This document shows, in pieces, positions 60,904 through 64,000 of a stretch of DNA of 64,000 nt. A program made the position numbers and the translations under genes. Origin of the DNA: Macrostomum hystrix. Lineage: Eukaryota; Platyhelminthes; Macrostomidae. The stretch lies in NCBI GenBank assembly GCA_950097015.1, contig CATNEN010000005.1, positions 3,649,501 to 3,713,500 on the forward strand, given 5' to 3'. The notes beneath the pieces are model-generated. The model was not told the DNA's origin, ran no database searches, and worked only from the letters and a program-made list of their open reading frames with translations. How positions within the stretch are numbered: the stretch's first letter is position 1; each line of letters begins with the position of its first letter.

Positions 60904-61610
60904 GAAGGAAGATCATATAATAGGATACCAATTAAAAATAGCCATTGCGTCACACATGTGATTCTATCATTATCTATCATATTTCTGCAATGATTTTTAT
61001 GCAAAAACTCTGCGTTGAAAAAAAGTTGGCCTGTGATTTCTTAGTTGTGTAGAATTTCATGTTCATTGTGCTTGTGTGTCCTTTGTAACTTGAGTAAGAA
61101 TCATATTGTTTAACTATCCCACGTATACGAGTCATTTTTTCTGTATTTCTTTAAAGTGTCCATTTTTGTCTCAGTGATTTGAAAAAAAAACTTAGTGTTT
61201 CATCGATTCAAGATTAATTGAATATTTAATTTTAAACAGTTTCGCTTCTGTTGTTGACTAAGTAAATAAATACACTGATACACTCGTATTTGCTTGATTC
61301 GCGTTGTATCTGGTCACAGAAATGCCACCTGCTCTTCAAATTAGCGATTCCTTCGTTCTGTTTTTAAACTAATTTGATCTACCCAAAGAAGGAAGTTCGC
61401 TTAATTGGTTGCAATTCCGGCACACTTCCTGTTAAATAGGAAAAAGAGAGAAAAATTCCTTTTTTTTTAAAACACATGAATTTGCGGACTTTCGGTTAAC
61501 TAGGGAAAGCTAAAGAAATTATTTTCTAAATAAAATCATTGGTCTATTTTAAACTGCAGACTCTGGTCCCACAACTGAGTCTGAGTTGTTAGTTGAGTCT
61601 TATCGAGGCA
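60904..61610. other. AT-rich spacer and possible 5' UTR of the last gene
   Basis: No coding stretch is recognised. A possible acceptor (CTGCAG at about 61560) lies about 50 nt before the ATG at 61611, so a 5' UTR intron is possible. Confidence 0.4.
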
Positions 61611-63686
61611 ATGCTCTCGCCTGTGAATTCTTCTTCTGATAGATTCTATGCGGAACACAGCAATAACAATAGCAGCAACGGCGGTGGCTCATTGGTCATG
61701 AACTCACTATGGACACGCGGTGAGAATTTCTTGGAAATGTGAAAACTGTCATGACGAACTAGACTTCAGCAATGACCGACTCATTTCAGGTTGCTAAATT
61801 TTGAAATTTATCATGATCTTCCAAGATTGTTTGTTTTGAAATTGGTCATAATCCTCCTAGATTGTCAGTTTCGAAATTGGTCATAATTCTCCTACATTGT
61901 TAGATTTGAAATTAGTCATTATCCTCCTAAATTGGTACTTTTGAAACTGGTCAGAATCCCCCTAGATTGTTTGTTTCGAAATTGGTCATAATTCTCCTAG
62001 ACTGTTAGTTTCGAAATCGGTCATAATCCTCATAGATTGTTAGATTTGAAATTGGTCATAGTTCTCATAGATTGTTAGTTTCGAAATTGGTCATAATCCT
62101 CCTAGATTGTTAGTTTTGAAATTGATCATAATTCTCCTAGACTGTTAGTTTCGAAATCGGTCATAATCCTCATAGATTGTTAGTTTTAAAATTGGTCATA
62201 GTTCTCATAGATTGTTAATTTCGAAATTGGTCATAATCCTCCTAGATTGTTAGTTTTGAAATTGGTCATAATTCTCCTAGATTGTTAGTTTTGAAATTGG
62301 TCATAATTCTCCTAGACTGTTAGTTTCGAAATCGGTCATAATCCTCATAGATTGTTAGTTTTGAAATTGGTCATAGTTCTCATAGATTGTTAGATTTGAA
62401 ATTGGTCATAATCCTCCTAGATTGTTAGATTTGAAACTGGTCATAATCCTCCTAGATTGTTAGATTTGAAATTGGTCATAATCCTCATAGAATGTTAGAT
62501 TTGAAATTGGTCATAATCCTCCTAGATTGTTAGATTTGAAATTGGTCATAATCCTCCTAGATTGTTAGATTTGAAATTGGTCATAATCCTCCTAGAATGT
62601 TAGATTTGAAATTGGTCATACTCCTAGATTGTTAGTTTTGAAATTGGTCATAATCCTCATAGATTGTTAGATTTGAAATTGGTCATAATCCTCCTAGATT
62701 GTTAGATTTGAAACTGGTCATAATCCTCCTAGATTGTTTGTTTTGAAATTGGTCATAATTCTCCTAGACTGTTAGTTTCGAAATTGGTCATAATCCTCCT
62801 AGATTGTTAGATTTGAAATTGGTCATTTTTGTCAATCGCATGGTTATTCTAATTCTCAAATGAAGTGTTTCAGAACAGTCACAGTCGCATTGATCATTTT
62901 GTAACGGTCATTTATCTACATAAAGTTTCGGTGGCTTTGTCGTTATAGCTATGAATGGTCAGACAGATAAATAAAATGTGAGTATACAAGGTGCAGCATG
63001 GGCTCCTATCCATTAAGCACTGCTGTTCGTACATCTTACTGTACTCACATTTCTTCATCACCTAGACCCTACTTTGAGTCTACAGTCCTTAAGCTCCTAG
63101 CTAGTCCAATTATACAATTAGAAACGTGCCAGTAGAGATTGACTGTTAAATTATTTAGCAGCTTTTCTGTTCTTAAATTCAGATTTAAACCCCCGCTATT
63201 TTTCTCAAATCCAAAGCGGTGACTCATTCCGCGCCCAAATCCTCAGAGGCTCCTTCGGCTGCGGTCTCCCGGCGAGAGCTTTCGGTCTCGTCGTCGTCTT
63301 CTTCTTCGTCCACGTCGACAATCGCCGTTGCGATTCAGCGGTCAGCTTCGCTACAACAGCTGAGCCATTCAGAGCGATCCGGAGAGCCAGTTCAGCATTA
63401 TCAGCAGCAGCAGCAACGCCAGTCATCATCAGCATATTTGAGTCGTCAATTCACCAGTACATTCACGGCCAATACCAGTGATCTTCTAGAAGATAATACA
63501 GAAATCTTTCTAGTCGAGAATCTGACGAGAGACAGTCGAGCTGAAGAAAGCAGCAGCACTTTGGCTGTCCCGATGACAAAACAGCTGAGAACAAATTCTG
63601 AAGCTGGCCTGAGCTCTCTCCAGGAGCTGCTGAGCAGTGATTTGCTGCTCTGCAAGAAATGCCACCGTCAGGCCGAGAAACCCGTG
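61611..63686 (+). CDS. Unrecognised Ser/Gln-rich protein, first two coding exons (partial)
   Basis: Exon 1 is 61611-61719 (MLSPVNSSSDRFYAEHSNNN, ending LWTR, donor GTGAGA, phase 1). The best-fitting exon 2 is 63217-63686 (acceptor CAAATCCAAAG, donor GTAAGT), giving about 190 residues that continue past the window. It is low complexity (Ser runs, poly-Gln), and then LSSLQELLSSDLLLCKKCHR ends in a CxxC pair that may begin a zinc-binding domain. The earlier acceptor at 63182 leads into a different frame with little protein character, so I prefer the later one. Function unknown. Confidence 0.6.
61793..62828. repeat. 35-bp minisatellite in intron 1 of the last gene
   Basis: About 30 units of TTAGATTTGAAATTGGTCAT (+AATCCTCCTAGATTG), with TTCGAAA and CTCATAG variants arranged in recurring groups. 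The remaining intron (62829-63216) shows no feature. Confidence 0.95.
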
Positions 63687-63737
63687 GTAAGTCTGCTTGT
63701 GGACTTATTAAATCAAGGACAATTTTTTTATTGGGAC

Positions 63738-64000
63738 TTCTAGAATGGATCTTTTATGGACTTCTAGATCTAGAATGGATCTTATATGGACTTCTAGATC
63801 TAGAATGAATCTTATTTGGACTTCTTGATCTAGGATAAATCATATATAGACTTCTAGATCTAGAATGAATATTATATGGACTTCTAGATCTAGAATGAAT
63901 CTTATTTGGACTTCTAGATCTAGGATAAATCTTATATGGACTTCTAGATCTAGGATAAATCTTATATGGACTTCTAGATCTAGAATGAATATTATATGGA
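63738..64000. repeat. 30-bp minisatellite at the right window edge
   Basis: Units of AGAATGAATCTTATATGGAC (+TTCTAGATCT) begin about 50 nt after the donor of exon 2 of the last gene and run off the window. Confidence 0.95.

Noticed and set aside
59396-61004. Two minus-strand ORFs of over 500 codons (HLTVSFTSSHC repeats)
   Set aside because: Translation of the purine-rich minisatellite in two frames; no start context or unique domain.

Overview
The window is from an invertebrate animal nuclear genome. The genes are spliced with GT-AG introns, carry AATAAA polyadenylation signals, and belong to animal families: ODAD3/CCDC151 (ciliary dynein docking), DDX56 (ribosome-assembly helicase), SNX13 (PXA-RGS-PX-nexin C sorting nexin) and a small secreted cystine-knot cytokine. 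tRNA-derived SINEs, a LINE fragment, nested DNA transposons and Crypton-like recombinase fragments fill the spaces. ODAD3 implies motile cilia, which argues against nematodes; a spiralian (flatworm- or mollusc-like) source is a guess only.

Layout. 1-16212: a 46-bp minisatellite array (about 352 units, running off the left edge). 16219-16540: two facing SINE copies. 16616-17522 (-): first two recognised exons of ODAD3, whose next intron runs into the array. 17523-19860: AT-rich spacer. 19926-20584: TATA promoter and single-exon secreted protein gene. 21400-21819: a broken minus-strand exon and an LTR/PBS-like piece. 21992-22420 (-) and 23282-23845 (+): two fragments of Crypton/DUF3504-type tyrosine recombinase N-terminal domains, set among palindromic foldback modules and ending in a TIR that abuts the second array. 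23966-36318: second 46-bp array (about 268 units), same orientation. 36319-37371: an AT-rich direct duplication. 37830-38920 (-): LINE reverse-transcriptase fragment.

39338-47849 (+): DDX56, reconstructed as five exons coding for about 619 residues. Its first exon codes for only 14 residues and lies 3.4 kb upstream, across an intron holding a hAT-like element with an 8-bp target-site duplication and an internally deleted mariner-like element. 48347-58958 (+): SNX13, ten exons, about 1040 residues, all splice phases consistent. 59433-60903: purine-rich minisatellite. 61611-63686 (+): first two exons of an unrecognised Ser/Gln-rich protein.

The dominant theme is tandem repetition. Most introns longer than about 400 bp in DDX56, SNX13 and the last gene are filled by their own minisatellite with its own unit (20-35 bp), and the 46-bp arrays are the extreme case. 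These arrays create very long spurious ORFs, including three overlapping 4,100-codon frames, which I reject as genes.
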